Below, piece by piece: positions 1-10,909 of a stretch of 64,000 nt of DNA. The translations under genes were made by a program, and so were the position numbers. The stretch comes from Capitella teleta (taxonomy: Eukaryota; Annelida; Polychaeta; Capitellidae). The notes beneath the pieces were generated by a model. It was given only the letters and a program-made list of their open reading frames with translations, searched no databases and was not told the DNA's origin. Each line of letters begins with the position of its first letter. Positions within the stretch are counted from its first letter, which is position 1. The stretch is from assembly GCA_000328365.1 (NCBI GenBank), contig KB294061.1, forward strand, positions 63,497 through 127,496. The letters are read 5' to 3'.

Positions 1-659
1 GGAGACACGCACACCCCGAAGTCACGCACCGGGGCCTTCGCTGATGTGCTACGAACTGGTAGAGTCACGTGTCGCGGTTCTTCGGCGTTGTTCAGCGACA
101 GCGTTACGTTGCACGGCGGTGAAGTCGCAGCCGGAAGACGACACGAAATGATCCAGCCGCCGAAGTCTTTGGCGTGGTTCTCGCACATCTCGTAGAAGGA
201 CGGTTGCATCACGTGGTCTGTGTCGTTGAGCAGCATGTTGCAGGACACGGGAGGTCGTTCACCTTTGCGAAGTAGAGCAACGACGCGCACATACGCTTCG
301 CCGTGCACGCGGTCGTCGTAGTAAGCGCTGTACACGTAGTGCGTGTTCCCCAGGCGCTGAAAGTCCGCTTGCTCTGCTGAGCCCGCTGAAGGGCATCCCC
401 TGGGCAGCTCCCCCTTCGTTGTGGTTAGCGGCGCATCTGGTTCCACGAGCGGCGAAACCAGCGCGACGTCGACCGCCGTTTTGTTCTGCCGTTCGGTCAT
501 CAGCGACCTGACCGCGCGGTGCTGCTGCTGCTGTCTCGTTCCATCTTCATCCTTGCGACGTTCCTCGCTGAACAACGGCAGCTGAGAGTGGAACATGAGC
601 ACCAGCGTTAAGTAGGCTGCTAGGACGCATAGCAACAGGTTCCTGTACGACCACGCCAT
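1..659 (-). CDS. GT92-family glycosyltransferase, N-terminal part (runs off the left edge)
   Basis: An open frame on the minus strand starts at the ATG at 659 and stays open to base 1, giving about 219 residues. The protein begins with a short cytoplasmic MAWSYR, then a hydrophobic segment (about residues 7-24, NLLLCVLAAYLTLVLMF), the layout of a type II Golgi membrane protein. A Gln-rich, charged stem follows. From about residue 102 the lumenal start of the domain reads NTHYVYSAYYDDR, then VRVVALLRKGE, and near the edge DFGVCVS; this spacing of YSAYYDDR and vCvsPl motifs is that of the GT92 (DUF23) family, which includes beta-1,4-galactosyltransferases acting on N-glycan core fucose. The catalytic half would lie beyond the edge. 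The DNA is markedly GC-rich compared with the rest of the window. Family assignment is from motif memory; substrate cannot be told. Confidence 0.8.
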   Translation of the reverse strand, partial: MAWSYRNLLLCVLAAYLTLVLMFHSQLPLFSEERRKDEDGTRQQQQHRAVRSLMTERQNKTAVDVALVSPLVEPDAPLTTTKGELPRGCPSAGSAEQADFQRLGNTHYVYSAYYDDRVHGEAYVRVVALLRKGERPPVSCNMLLNDTDHVMQPSFYEMCENHAKDFGGWIISCRLPAATSPPCNVTLSLNNAEEPRHVTLPVRSTSAKAPVRDFGVCVS

Positions 660-1388
660 CCTTGGGCTCAGCTGCTGTCAAGCAGCCGCGTGAGGAGGAG
701 GCTGCGCCGCTCGGGAGGAGTGTGCCTCGGTCGGTGGCGCATCTCTGCTGCTGCGGACCTCTGAGCGGCTGAGGCGCTGCTGCTGCGCTTTAAGGACCGC
801 CGCCGCCTCTGCTATAGCTGCGGCTGCGTCCGGGTAATTAATTCCCCTCGTAGAAGGCTTTATCCGAACAGACGCTGCACCGAGGGAGCGCGGGAAATGA
901 ACCCGACGTTATAGAGGCAAATGCACAGGCCCCCGCTGGCGACTTTGGGAAGTGGGGATTCATCACAACTCAGGCGCAATGCTATGTCATAAAGAAACAA
1001 CGAGCGGATAAAACAGCTCTGATGCGCTCCACTGCTGCGGTTGCCATGGTCCTCTCATATTACTCCGCGAAATCGCTGCAGTGCATTGTGTTGCAGTCAC
1101 AGTTGGATTCATACGGGGATCGTATGAATGCTGCAGCGGGGCAATTAGCCAACCTCTCCTGTTATGACGCTCTTCCTCTTGTTGTCGACCTTGTAAATTT
1201 CGTCTGCAGCGCCATCACAAAGCCAAGGCTATGCGCTGCCGCAGTCTGTAGCCTTTAATAAGGGCGGACGCTGAACAGGAAACCTGCGCCGTGCAAATAT
1301 TTACGCTGTATGGAACTAATAGGAGTCAAGAACCTTTTAAGCGTCGCTTCTTCCCCGCCACGTAAACACGCTTTCCCTTCTTTCACAG
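660..1388. other. GC-rich 5' region of the GT92 gene; no gene recognised
   Basis: This stretch lies upstream of the minus-strand GT92 start and upstream of the first visible PCCB exon. It is GC-rich and CpG-rich up to about 900, consistent with a promoter, and then drifts to normal composition. A 78-codon open frame at 1022-1258 has no recognisable motif. I looked for the missing PCCB exons (the conserved biotin-carboxylase-partner core with GGA-rich motifs) and do not see them here. Confidence 0.5.
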
Positions 1389-3343
1389 TCCGTCACCAAC
1401 GAAGAAGTGACGCAGGAAGAACTTGGCGGCGCCAAAACCCACACCACGCTCTCGGGTACGCAATCATAACGCACTCGCTGTGAATCATAACGCACCTCTT
1501 TTACAGGCGTCGCTCACGGTGCTTTTGACAACGACATCGAGGCTCTCCTCGGTATCCGTGACCTCTTCAACTTTTTGCCCCTCAGCAACCAAGACGAGGC
1601 TCCCATCCGTCGCTGTGATGACCCATGGTCAGTGTGTTTGAGTGTTTTTTTCATTCAGATTAAACCGTTTATTCTTGACAGGGATCGTGATGCCCTTGGA
1701 CTGGACACTGTTGTGCCGTTGGAGAGCACTGCACCCTACAACATGATGGACGTCATCAAGGGAGTGGTCGATGAGGCTGAGTTCTTTGAGATCCACGCTC
1801 AGTATGCCAAGAACATCATCGTGGGATTCGGTCGCATGAACGGACGTACCGTCGGCATTGTTGGCAATCAGCCAAAGGTGGCTGCAGGTACGAATGGGCT
1901 TCGCCTACATGTGGTTCTAACTTGAACATCTCTCACTTAAGCATAAGGAAGAATCGTCATGAGTTCATGAGTCTTTAATTATCCAAGGTTCCAATCTCTT
2001 AACTCTATTACTTTAAGTTACTGGTATGTTGTATACAATGGAGTGACAGGAATCTTTGACTGACTAATAACGATCAAGATTACAGAGGCTGCCTCCGTTT
2101 TGCTTTGGGCAGATAGCTTTGTAACCCAACCGAGTGTACTAGGTGACCTTTCTTTCTTTGCAGGCTGTCTTGACATCAATGCTTCTGTGAAGGGAGCTCG
2201 CTTTGTGCGTTTCTGCGACGCTTTCAACGTGCCCATCATCACCTTTGAGGACGTCCCTGGCTTCCTTCCAGGTCAGCTTGCTTCTCTTTTAGTCGTATTC
2301 GGGATGAGAGCTAGATTATGAGATACATATTCCTGTGATCAGAATCGATAGTCGTGTGTTAAGTCTGAAAACTAATCACAAAGAAAGGAAAGGATACAGA
2401 CTTTTTGATTATCAGGAATAGCACAGACGGTCTGTATCGTAGGCAGACTGCAATTGCTTGCTTACAAAAAGGACTTCAAATCAATATGAGAAAATGTTAT
2501 TTTTATAGGCCTAGCAGATGGGAAAGGATTTAATCTAACCATATCTGAAAACCTACCTCTCTGCTAATACGCTGGATTAGTTGCATATTTAATCCAAGAT
2601 CCATATAATCAATGACATCACACTCAAATCAGCACTGGAATGCCTTCAATAAATAGACAGCCTCTTATGCACAATTAGACATAGGAGATATGCTTGCTGA
2701 ATTAACTCAGCATATTTGGTAGTAATTCTCGATTTGCATGACAGGAACCTCCCAGGAGTACAATGGGATCATCAGGAATGGGGCGAAGCTGCTGTACGCC
2801 TACGCTGAGGCCACTGTGCCCAAGATCACCATCATTACCCGCAAGGTAAGAAATCCTTTTCTTCTCTTTTTTGTAAGTGGAGTTGACGGTCAATTTGCAG
2901 GCGTATGGTGGAGCATACGACGTGATGAGCTCCAAGCATCTGCGTGGTGATATCAACTACGCCTGGCCCACGGCTGAGGTTGCCGTTATGGGCGCCAAGG
3001 TCTGGAATTATAACGCACTTCTCAATCTAAAATCATAATGCACTTTTTTTCTGCTTGCACACAGGGTGCTGTTCAGATTATCTTCCGTGGCAAGGACACA
3101 GAAGCCAAAGAGAAGGAGTACATGGAACTCTTCGCCAATCCATTCCCTGCTGCCGTTAGAGGTAACATCATTTTATTGATTTTTATTATTATTCAAACCC
3201 TGACCTCCCCCCGTTGCCTAGGTTATGTTGATGACATCATCCAACCTCATGTGACTAGGAGGAGAATCTGCCAAGATTTGGAAATGCTGGCCACCAAGAA
3301 ACTCTCCAACCCCTGGAAGAAGCATGGAAACATCCCTCTGTAA
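1389..3343 (+). CDS. PCCB: Propionyl-CoA carboxylase beta chain, C-terminal 306 residues (8 exons)
   Basis: Eight exons with GT-AG borders join in frame: 1389-1455, 1507-1627, 1682-1887, 2164-2271, 2745-2845, 2901-2999, 3065-3161, 3222-3343 (TAA). The product starts [14 protein letters not shown] and ends KKHGNIPL, and can be followed against human PCCB from about residue 234 to its end. It carries [58 protein letters not shown] and [13 protein letters not shown], the carboxyltransferase CT-C half that binds carboxybiotin. The enzyme works in the mitochondrial matrix with PCCA, turning propionyl-CoA into methylmalonyl-CoA. The first ~230 residues are missing: upstream there is only 0.7 kb and then a gene on the other strand. 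Either the 5' exons lie left of the window with the GT92 gene nested in an intron, or the assembly joins wrongly. Introns are 50-470 bp. The gene is convergent with INTS6. Confidence 0.95.
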
Positions 3344-4974
3344 ATTCCACTCCTGCAGAGAGAGATATGCTGTGTTTGGTTGAAAGTGAAGTGTTCTAAT
3401 TTGTTCTGTTATGCTGTAGCATTATAACTCTCCCCTCCCCCCTCAAAAAAAAAATCTCATTATGTTGTTGTCTTTATTTCTGAAGAATACAAGTCGTGCA
3501 ATTTAGAAAAAAAAAAATCTTTTTTTTTTTTTTTTTTTTTTTTTTTGGTACATTTTGGTACATATTTTTGCCTGTTTGTATGAATTAAGACAGAAAAATG
3601 GTGCCAGTAAATTCCATGTTTTTCGTTATATGTTGTATCATCTAAATTTTTGCTCTAATTCTCTTCTTCCATGGAACGTAGTTTATGCAATAATTAGCTC
3701 AAAATCTTCCTGATGCACTGAAATATTTGCTCTCATTTCTTGCCAGAATCCAGGGTTGACTTTCATCTAACAGATTTTTTTCTCTCATTATAGACCTTTT
3801 CTCATGCTTTTCATATTAAATTTTACGTATTGTGAATGTTTTGCTTTGCTTGTATATTTTAGACATACGATAATTCCCAATAATGTTGTTTGAATGTACA
3901 TGCTTGTTGACATCACTGATACAGTTGGAATTTCGTTCTGCAGTAATTTTTTGTTGAAGTGTCATTAAATTTAGGCTGCCTAATCAAACAACTGGGAGTT
4001 CTATTTTCTGGAAGAAATTTACTGCAGCTTCTCATTCATACTTAGGGGCAAAGGAAACACATGCATCACATGGTAATTGTTTTGTGCTCTACAAATTGAA
4101 CTAACCCCTTTCGTGTATAATCGCGAAATTTCCAAGAAAACCAAATTCTTTAACATGGTTTAATTGAAGGAACGATTAACAAGGGGTTAAAATTGAATGT
4201 TCAAAAATCAAGGTCCGATACGTTCACCCCTCTTTAGTCTAACAAATAGGACACATGCCATGATATTTCGGCGCAATTTCTTTGAGGGTATTAAGCCTGC
4301 TCCTACTGGGTGTTGTCACAGCCACAAATCAGCTCTCTCAACGATCGTGAGGAAGATGATAAACTGCTGACTTCAGTCTATCACATAAATGCCCGATTGA
4401 AGTCAAAATGGGGCATGTGCGCACCATGACAACGCATTTAATTTATTTTCTACTCAGAGACCTGTGGCGACCCTGATGGTTTAAGGGAGCAACCTGGAGC
4501 ATCATCTTCATGAAACAACCGGATTACATGACGCATTTATCCGCAATCTGGGATTGAGTATCCAATATGGCGGCTAGTGGCGCTTCGATCAACTCCATGC
4601 TCCCCAGATTTTTCAAGAAGTCTGCATGCTTTAGAGCATTTGTAAAAGAATCATTCCGGTCAATTTCATTTCATGCCAGTTGTTGCGCCAGTGTTAATCA
4701 GACCAGGTGAAGCTGAATTGACTTCAAGATTTAAAAAAACAACTTAAATAAGATCACAAATAAATAAAAGAAGAAATCACCAAATGGCACGACATAATCA
4801 TGGTGTAAAAAGGTAAGCACATGAGACCAGTTTATTGATGCAAAAAAAACAGAAGCAAAGATGAAGTAAACCAACAAGTAACAAGGGTGATGAGGAGGAG
4901 GATGATGAGGCAAGAGTCCTTGATGAGGGAGCACCACAAATGATGATATCACAGGAGAGAAGGACCATGTACTT
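3344..4974. other. Convergent 3' region between PCCB and INTS6
   Basis: This 1.6-kb gap holds the 3' UTRs of two converging genes. The PCCB side is T-rich, with a long T tract at about 3520-3546 and ATTAAA-type signals near 3817 and 3963. On the minus strand an AATAAA (plus-strand TTTATT at 4831-4836) lies about 140 bp after the INTS6 stop and is a good poly(A) signal. No further coding sequence is recognised. Confidence 0.5.
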
Positions 4975-7900
4975 TCACCTTGCAATTGCTTTCTGTACGT
5001 TGTTATTCCTCAACACTGGTTCAGCTGCAATCATTGACTGTTCAAACTCTTCCAACATTTTCTCCAGAAGACGTCGCTTAAACCGAAGCGCTTCCTGCCG
5101 GACACCCTGCACGAGAGATCGTCTCATTTCTAACGAGCCCTGCACACCATTTAGCTGATTAAAAATGAGCGAATAATCTGGAAATAAAAACGGTGTGAGT
5201 TGAGGATTTAAATATTCTTTTCCATGACCTACTTTTCCCCGGTCGCTTCACTTCTCGGACGACCTGCTCTTTGATTTTCTGGTTGTGTATCTGCGCTTTT
5301 TTATTGCTCATTTTCATCAAAGGTATGCTGTGTTCTTCAATGTCAATTCCATTCTGTGGTTCTACCGTCTCTTCAAACTCAGCATCTATTAGCAGAGGAG
5401 GTCCCTCTACATCGCTGTCTTCATCTGAGCTCTTCACATCGTGGCTGTACGCGGGGGAAAGCATTTGCTGGGGAACCGGGGAGAGGAGACATCGGGCGGA
5501 GACGTCACGGGGCACAGGACCTGCGAAGATAACGCATGTAAAAGAAATATTCCTCAACCATCGGCTGCATTACCAGGCTTGCGCTTATTCGTTCGTGGGG
5601 ATGAGGGAGGCGTGTCGGCCATTCTCTTCCGATTTGAACTCTGACCTGGCATCGCCTCGTCTGTCTCGTCAATCATCAAGTTCTAGAAAATAGTAAAAAT
5701 AATGGTGAACACCGCGAAAAAAATATTAAAAAAATCCAAACCTTGTTGACTTTGAATGGGTTGCCAAACGTATGCTGCCTGGCTGGCGCAGTTTCAATCT
5801 CACGTAATGGAGCTGGCATTTTTTTCAAGTATTCCTGGTAGTTGCCCATGTCTTGTACAGACATATTGTGCAAGTGCTCTGGTGGAAAGACAAGAAAAAC
5901 ATGAAGCAAAACGTGAGTAATAATCGTTAACCTCTGACCTTGTTCTAAGAGCGTATGATGACTATGGGATGCAGCCGTTCGCAACTTCAAGAAATTTGTC
6001 CGCATCCGATTAACTTGCGCCAGAAGAATATTTCGAGGAATATCAAAAGCATTCCTGGGAACCAAACAAAATAACGAACTAAATTCTGGTGCATGTTGAA
6101 TGCGTACTTGTAGGTCTGAGGTTGCACTATGCTGTCTTTGGTCGCCAGTGTCAGAGACGTATAGCTGCCAACCTCCTGTTTGAGCGTGGCCATATCTTTT
6201 CCATAATTCTGCAGGAGCTGATTAAAATCACTGCGTTCGAGGAACGACTGTTTTGACTTTGTGACCACTTTGATACTCTCAGCTTGAAATGGTTTGTGAC
6301 CAACGGAACCGACCAGCTTATCGTACTCAAGTTTGGCCTAAATATAAAATGTAATAAAAGGTACATGCAGGAGAGGACTAATAATAACATACCTGATTTT
6401 TTAGTTTCTTCAAGTATGACACAACACTATAGCTGAGACAGTTATCCATCTGATCAGGGACTAGAGCACTCATCCGACCAAGCGCTTTCTTCAGAGGCTG
6501 CGAATACATCCAATTTTCAAAATGACTCAGCAAGATATCCTGCTCACCGTAGAGTAATAGACTGGCATGGTTTTTAAGTATCCGTCAAACTGCTGTCTCC
6601 ATTTCGGAGTCGGCTTCATCTTGTGAACTTTGTATAACTCATCTACATAACGTAAAAAAAAAAACACACAGACATAACAGAAATTAATAATTATTGTGAA
6701 TTAGCAAACATGATAGAATAAAGTTTTGAGTGACCAGCAACTGAAATAGAGAATTTTTGCAAGTGAGTTTTCAGTTGACCCCAGTACAGAGGGAAATAAT
6801 ATATAGCTTCTTTTTTTTTATGATTTCCCAAACATGGGTTTTACCTCACTCAGCTGGCGTGGTCCAATCAGAGTGCTCCCCTTCAGTCACATGACTTGTA
6901 AGAGGCACCCGATTGGTGGAGAAGGAAGCGAGGCTCTTTCGGCTGAAAGATGGCCGCCCCAGCAGAGTGTAATCTGAACAATTCACCAGAACATGATGAG
7001 AAAGTACATCACAGAATAACAGACGGCAAAGGCCTGTTTGAAAACACTCATACAAAATGAAAAGCTTGTATTCTCTCGAGTTATGTCACTTATACTCTGT
7101 AGAGAATACAAACTTCACCGAAAATTTCATGAAGAATACTACATGAGATAAACAGCAACTTGTCCTCACGATTGCTGAAAGTAAGAAACAAAGACTTCAT
7201 CCTCGGCTGAGCTATGAGCCAGCTGAAAGGAGAGAAAAAAGGGAAGAAAGTCATCTTCTACTCACCAATCAAAGGCAACAAAACTGGGTAATTGTATGGC
7301 ATTACAAAAAGGTTGACCTGAGCCAGATTGGAGCTGGCCTTGATGTAGCCAAAGGGGTGGCCCAACTCATTGTACTTGGCGCTGTTGGAGATGTACACCT
7401 TGAGAGAACAGAGGTTGCGAACTTAAGAGCGCCATTCACGCGTTGATTTTACAAACCTGCCAGACCATGTTGGGTTGGCGTCGTTCCAAGATATATTGCG
7501 TCAGAGGTGAGGGCTCCATCTCGTATTTGTCAAAGGGAAGATTGTCAATTGCCATTGGATCACAAGGCGTGCAAGAGAAGCGCACGACAGGGTGGGCAGT
7601 GCGTGGAGGCTGTGGTCAACAGAGAGCTTAGTGCAGGGCTCCAGACACACTGTATGTACATACCAGGGAAGCGCTATTTAAATCCGGCCAGAAGGACTCG
7701 GGAATGGGCCAGTGCCCCACGCTGTAGCCTTTCATAGGAGAGCGGGGGACGTAGATGAGCTTCCGGCAGTTCTGCCATTGTAAGTTCTGCTGTGTTGGCG
7801 TGTGAGACCGCTTCTCATCATCCTTATCTGTCAACCACAAAGACAAATGTCAAGAGAGAAAGAAAAACCAAAGACTCCCTCACCATCAAGTGGCGGAGGA

Positions 7901-9823
7901 TCACTGCCAATCTTTTCAAAATTCACAACCACTCCACTTTGGCACTTTTGTACGAGGGACTCTAAGCAGTGGCTGAGCATGCGCTGAGAGCTAATGGCGT
8001 ACGACCTCCCTGAAAAAAAGTATTCACATGAGGATGAAAAGAACCACTCGCACTGCCTAAGCACCTCCAGTGACTTCACACATGACGTCCACTTTGGAGT
8101 CCTCGGCAGTCGGAATGTACGGAGACTGCGACTCAATGGGCGGCACTGCCCCCATGCGCAGGACGACCCCAAACAAACGCTGGTCCCAGCGGAACGGCTC
8201 TTTCGTGAGCTCGCTACCTGGCACAGCGTTGCTCATGGGCAGGTTCAGTTCAGACTGCACGCCTCCCATGGACGTGATGTGGCGACCATCTGTGATGGTG
8301 ATGATGATTGCCGGCTCTAAGTAGAAAGGACTGCGGCCCTGTGAGACGACCGTGGCATCATTATATGCAGTGCATCCCCAGCATTACAAACCTGCCCGTA
8401 AGTATCAATGCCAGAAGTCATGCGGTTGACGTTGAGGAGATCGAGGGTGTGCTTGATTGCGGGACCTAAGCTGGTCAATCCCTGGGCAGTGAGATTCTTC
8501 AGTTCCTTGATGAACGTGGCATGGCTCTCCTTCCAACCGGCCTGAAAGCAGATTTCAAGATTAAACAACTCCCTCCGAATGAAACAAAGATGATTCCATG
8601 TTTGCATGCACTCAACAGCTCATGTAATCAAGCATGGTTTTCTTGCAGGTTCCCTTCCATTATTTCAGAATTTTATGAGGGACATACTGTATAAAATAGC
8701 CTAATGTGCCTTCTGCCTTCCTGTCAAATGGCACATGACTTCAGTTGGCTTATGCTTTTTCATTTTCCAATTGTTCCTCTCTCAGCAGCTTTGACTTATC
8801 AGTTTCTAGGCTGGCAAAAAGAAGGGAATCATCCCAGCAGTAAACTAGGATACTATAGCCACATGCCATAAAATCTCTCAACATAATACATTCATCCTTT
8901 ATCAGTTTTAGTTGTCTTTATGCAAGATTATTGACTAACTGAGCAATTAATACAAATGCTTGCATTGAAGCCGATCATGAGAGCTTAACGGGTTATGGGC
9001 GGAGAGTTTTGTGTCATCATTCAGAGAAGTTTTTGTGGACCAACAAGGTTTTCATTTCAGGTCCGCATCCCGTCTTCCATCATAACGCATTTTTTTGACC
9101 AGAAGGGGAAATCATAGCGCAGTAGATAATATTATGATACACTCATAACGGTCTTAGTGGCGTTGAAGCATAGTCATAACGCATCTAAAAAACGTTATGA
9201 TGCAAGCGCATCATTCGCCAGGTGTCATTCCTCATCATTTGCATATTCATGAGCTGACATCCCATGCTACCTTGCGAGTAAGCAATGAGCAATGGCGTGC
9301 AGTCCTCCCCTGGAATAGCTGGTCGGAATTTCAGCTTTAGACCGATCAACTGGGTGTGTAGCGCTTTCCCACCGCCAGTGTTTGCTTAATGGATGTTCTG
9401 AGATGCCTTAGGCATGCCTTTTAACCACTGAGGACCTGTCTCGGCAGGATGCTGGCCGACCACTCACTTTGACGTTGGCGGGCTGGTCTTCGAATGTCAA
9501 CAGCATGTATCGGTCCCAACGGCTGTTTGGGTCCCTGGCACGTATCTGAGAAATACACACAAATCGAAAAAGAAAACATTACACGAAAGATAGATGAATG
9601 AAATTAAGCGAATTGATTTAAATATTCCCGGTTGCTATCAATGATGTCATCCGAAGATAAGACAAACGCGCCGCAACTCTTGACAATGGCAGCAGGATCA
9701 TCCTCTCCCTACCTTCATAAACGTTTCAACTGCGGCCTTTGCGACATCTAGGAGTGTAGTGCCTAAATAAGTGCGCTGGTTCATCGAAGCGCTTGTATCG
9801 ACGAGAAATACTATGATAGTCAT
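4975..9823 (-). CDS. INTS6: Integrator complex subunit 6 (complete, 16 exons)
   Basis: Sixteen exons join in frame with canonical splice sites: 9823-9713, 9545-9468, 8541-8392, 8338-8065, 8009-7875, 7827-7664, 7609-7457, 7398-7266, 6642-6548, 6497-6393, 6337-6108, 6054-5939, 5878-5742, 5682-5574, 5520-5233, 5177-4975. The product is 826 residues (human is 887). It opens MTIIVFLVDTSASMNQR, a von Willebrand A domain with the DxSxS metal site. Then come GSELTKEPFRWDQRLFGVV, VGHWPIPESFWPD, VNLFVMPYNYPVLLPL and MGNYQEYLKKM, and a C-terminal helix with EALRFKRRLLEKMLEEFEQ, all in the order of human INTS6. Integrator is the nuclear complex that cleaves snRNA 3' ends and paused transcripts; INTS6 helps dock PP2A to it. 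The linker before the C-terminal domain is shorter than in vertebrates. Intron 2 (8542-9467) carries repeat debris. Confidence 0.96.
8542..9467. repeat. INTS6 intron with clustered CATAACGC motifs
   Basis: This is the longest INTS6 intron. Around 9075-9205 the words CATAACGCAT, CATAGCGC, CATAACGG and CGTTATGATGC crowd together on both strands, some as inverted pairs. The same word occurs in two PCCB introns and in the antisense of the local SINE. It may be decayed transposon sequence. Confidence 0.4.
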
Positions 9824-10909
9824 GGCGGAAAAGGGTGTCCAGCGGAAATCTTTACTGGGAGGAGCGACAAGGATTCGACGTTAACCGTTGGGCTCTCGGC
9901 CCAGACACTGAAAGCGTTTTCTTCAGCGCTTGCTTTTGTGCTGCGCGAAATGCGAACCACGTGACTTATGAATATTCACCATATTCAAATTGGCACACGT
10001 GACCGCATAGTGTTTTCTGATTCGTCACTGTATGACCTGATCGTTCATTTTCTAATCGATTCTCCGCTGCACAATCATTGATAAAACTCCCACATTTATT
10101 CCAATTAAAATTATTACAATATTTTATGAGTTACACTTAAGGATAATTCGTTCAATATTATATCGAGATCATTGAAACATGCTTGAAATCTACCATTGAA
10201 ATCACAAGCGATCCCTCCTGTTGACGTCATCGACCTGATTTCATTCCCAGAAACTTCGAAATTCTAATTTGCCATTATTTCGATTCTTATCTTTGTAAGT
10301 GATTTATTCTGTCAAATAAATGTATTCGGAACATATACATTATAAACAATTCCTTAAATCAGTATGACTTACAGCTTTATTATACTGACGATCGATTTTG
10401 AGGACTTTCAATTGGCCCGGATGTTGAAAGTTGAAATTATAAACATTGAGTTGTCAAAAACGCGTGCTGCAGGGAGCGTGACAGATGTGTCGCCTCCCCG
10501 ACTGCCTACGTGTAATTAGATCGCCGTGTCATTTGTCATATCCTTGCGATTCGGCGCGACAAGTCGTCATACATATTAATTGTCCGCGTGTTTATATCCT
10601 TAACTGTGAGTTTTTATTACCATTGAAGGCTTCAATCATTTATTCATTATGATTATTCATTGAATCAGCCACATTCTATAAATATAATAATAATGATCCA
10701 TTCACTGATTCACTGTGATTCAGTCAGAAACTTTGAAAAAGCTTCAACTCGAACTTCAAGCAGCTAAGGGAGTCAGTCATGTCCTGCATTATCTTTATAT
10801 GATTCAAGCAATTATTGAATAAGTGATAAATGAAAGGGTTAATTATTTCTTCACTATATTCATCGGTAATAATTGTATCATTATTCATTGTTTAGTTTCA
10901 GAATTTACC
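9824..10909. promoter_or_regulatory. Divergent intergenic region between INTS6 and the LRR gene
   Basis: About 1.1 kb separates the starts of two genes pointing away from each other, so it should hold both promoters. The INTS6 side is moderately GC-rich; the middle (10080-10440, 10600-10720) is AT-rich. A likely 3' splice site (TAGTTTCAG ending at 10901) sits just before the LRR start codon, so that gene probably has a non-coding first exon further left. I see no clear TATA box. Confidence 0.4.

Noticed and set aside
1022-1258. 78-codon open frame in the GC-rich region
   Set aside because: No recognisable motif, no splice context, lies in a probable promoter region.
10823-10909. Upstream in-frame ATG of the LRR gene
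   Set aside because: It would put 29 residues before a clear signal peptide, and a splice acceptor lies between; probably untranslated or intronic.
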